Origin: Candidatus Zixiibacteriota bacterium
GTDB lineage: Bacteria > Zixibacteria > MSB-5A5 > GN15 > FEB-12
Reading direction: 5' to 3'
Assembly: GCA_023132995.1 (NCBI GenBank)
Contig: JAGLXI010000060.1
Span: 1 to 7,038, forward strand
Length of the DNA: 7,038 bases
Shown: piece by piece, positions 5,688 to 7,038 of the stretch
Layout: every line of letters starts with the position of its first letter
Position numbering within the stretch: position 1 is the first letter of the stretch
The notes under the pieces: model-generated
What the model was told of the DNA's origin: nothing
The model's database searches: none
The model's input: the letters and a program-made list of their open reading frames with translations, nothing else
Position numbers and translations under genes: made by a program

Positions 5688-7038
5688 ACCGCCAGTCGCC
5701 GATGGCCACGAATGCGCCCCAACTGAAAGGATGATCGAGTTTCCCGGCGGAGCGCAACTCACGGATCGCCTGCCGCTGCATCGCCCGAATTGTCTGCGGC
5801 AACGATTCACTCCCTCTGTCATACAGCCCGCTCATCAGGTCGGCTGTGGCCTCATCCGACACGGGCCATAGAGCGCTCACGACGGTTCGCGCACCCGCTA
5901 ATTGAAAAGCGCGACGCAAACCATAAACCCCTTCGCCGGCGGTCACTCTCCCCAACCCGGTTTCGCAGGCAGACAACACGACCAGTTCCGTGCCGTCAAG
6001 ATTGAGGGCCGTCACTTCTTCGGCCGACAGGATGCCGTCCTCGGCACCGATGCTGTCGGCTCCCCGGCCGTGAAGATTGGCGCCGGCAAGCAACAACCCG
6101 GACATTAGCAGCGGGTTTTCGCCGACAAACCCGTAGTCGAGAGTGTGATCGGACTGTGGGAACAGCGTCCCGCAATCACCCCGGAGAAAGTATCCGTGGG
6201 TGGCCAGATGAATGGCGCGGCTTCCCGGTGCTTTCTGCTTGAGCGCCTCTTCGCCGGCACGGGCACCAAGACAAACAACGACCGGCTCCGGCGAGCTTGC
6301 GCGCCAGCTTTCGACAACCTTCTCTATCTCGTACCGGGTCGCCGGCAGCGGTTTGACCGTGATCTCATCAAGGCGACCGCATCCGGAGCGCAGGTCACCT
6401 TGCGGCGAATCCGGCCGCGGAGTGTTTTGCGGTAATACCGGCACATCCGGCGTTTCTCTCAGACCTGACAGGCGCGCCTCTGCGGTGGCATCGTAGTCAG
6501 GGTCGCCCATTGCCAGCAGACCGGTTGACGCCGGGGGAACGTCCATGGACCGGATAAGATCACGACCGGAAGCCAGGTAGTGCACAGGATACTTCTCGAC
6601 CAGGTACTTTCCCTCCTCGTCCTGCAATCCTGCAAACGATACCAGTGTCAGCCCCCCGTCAGGCGCGACAAAGACCAGGTCCCTGTCGACCAGCCACTTT
6701 TCCACCGGCTTGAGGACGGCCCGGTATAATTCCCTGCTGATCGTTTCATACTGCGCCTGGTCAACAACCGACGGTCCGCGAGCGTGTGTCGAGACGTCGA
6801 GCAGGTGGTGGCGGTACCGGTCCACAAGAACGTCGATATTCTCTGCTGGGCCGATGTCCACTATGTCACGGGCGCCCTGGTTGTCGACCACAACGATCAG
6901 ATAACGGGAACGGGTGGAATCGCCGGGGCCGATGTGCCGTTCGTAACTCACGTATTCCACCAGGATGGAGTTGTCCGGCAGAAGAGAGGCGATACGCTCG
7001 CAGCGAACATCCCGTCTATCCTGGCTGGTTCTGAAACT
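5686..7038 (-). CDS. CHAT-domain caspase-like protease, C-terminal part
   Basis: The frame is open from the window edge to TGA at 5686-5688, giving 450 residues without the start. The GTG at 6960 is an internal codon: the upstream ERIASLLPDNSILVEYVSY is the usual lead-in to CHAT domains. Counting from 7038, the domain shows VFVAPDGGLTLVSFAGL (about 122-138), EKYPVHYLASGRDL (about 149-161), the catalytic His in HLATHGYF (His 281, codon 6196-6198), the catalytic Cys in LVVLSACETGLG (Cys 358, codon 5965-5967), and the C-terminal GVYGLRRAFQLAGARTVVSALW and FSWGAFVAIGDWR blocks. Both dyad residues are present, so it should be an active cysteine peptidase of clan CD (separase/caspase relatives). 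In this family the N-terminus is normally an array of TPR repeats that senses a partner; that part is outside the window. The target is unknown. It is transcribed toward the fibre operon, but a promoter and possible terminator separate them. Confidence 0.9.
   Translation of the reverse strand, partial: SFRTSQDRRDVRCERIASLLPDNSILVEYVSYERHIGPGDSTRSRYLIVVVDNQGARDIVDIGPAENIDVLVDRYRHHLLDVSTHARGPSVVDQAQYETISRELYRAVLKPVEKWLVDRDLVFVAPDGGLTLVSFAGLQDEEGKYLVEKYPVHYLASGRDLIRSMDVPPASTGLLAMGDPDYDATAEARLSGLRETPDVPVLPQNTPRPDSPQGDLRSGCGRLDEITVKPLPATRYEIEKVVESWRASSPEPVVVCLGARAGEEALKQKAPGSRAIHLATHGYFLRGDCGTLFPQSDHTLDYGFVGENPLLMSGLLLAGANLHGRGADSIGAEDGILSAEEVTALNLDGTELVVLSACETGLGRVTAGEGVYGLRRAFQLAGARTVVSALWPVSDEATADLMSGLYDRGSESLPQTIRAMQRQAIRELRSAGKLDHPFSWGAFVAIGDWR

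Overview
The window looks like a chromosomal stretch from an uncultivated bacterium of the FCB type, for example Zixibacteria or a relative. This is a guess from protein style: dockerin-like repeats built around DIADLVYLVDFMFNAGP, a secreted S74-chaperone fibre protein with 15-residue GG-N-A-S repeats, a large CHAT protein, and stand-alone DsrC-family proteins. The DNA is moderately GC-rich. No tRNA, rRNA, CRISPR array or insertion sequence is visible.

The left part (1-2432) reads on the + strand. It opens with the C-terminal end of an FMN-binding glutamate synthase-like protein (1-387). A spacer of about 325 bp without a convincing gene follows. Next is a 55-codon open reading frame (714-881) that is recognisably hypE, a hydrogenase maturation gene, with almost its whole middle missing: an N-terminal AIRS-domain segment is joined in frame to the catalytic C-terminal PRIC tail. 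Then come two paralogous genes (971-1639 and 1717-2376), each encoding two fused DsrC/TusE-like domains with an unusual cysteine pattern. The unit ends at a good intrinsic terminator (2413-2431).

A spacer of about 300 bp (2432-2730) separates this from a convergent - strand surface locus. That locus holds a secreted fibre-like protein with beta-roll repeats, an S74 intramolecular chaperone domain and a coiled coil (5333 to 3303). Twenty nucleotides further on is a small secreted protein with two dockerin-like calcium-binding repeats (3282 to 2731). The pair is probably one transcript from a strong sigma70-type promoter (TTGCAA-17 bp-TATAAT, 5536-5564), with a leader of about 195 nt. Upstream of it, also on the - strand, is the C-terminal part of a CHAT-domain caspase-like protein (7038 to 5686), cut by the window edge.

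The two points most worth following are the tandem double-domain DsrC pair (CysB kept, CysA replaced by Tyr, and a second domain lacking both redox cysteines yet with an identical 29-residue tail in the two genes) and the in-frame mini-hypE directly upstream of it.
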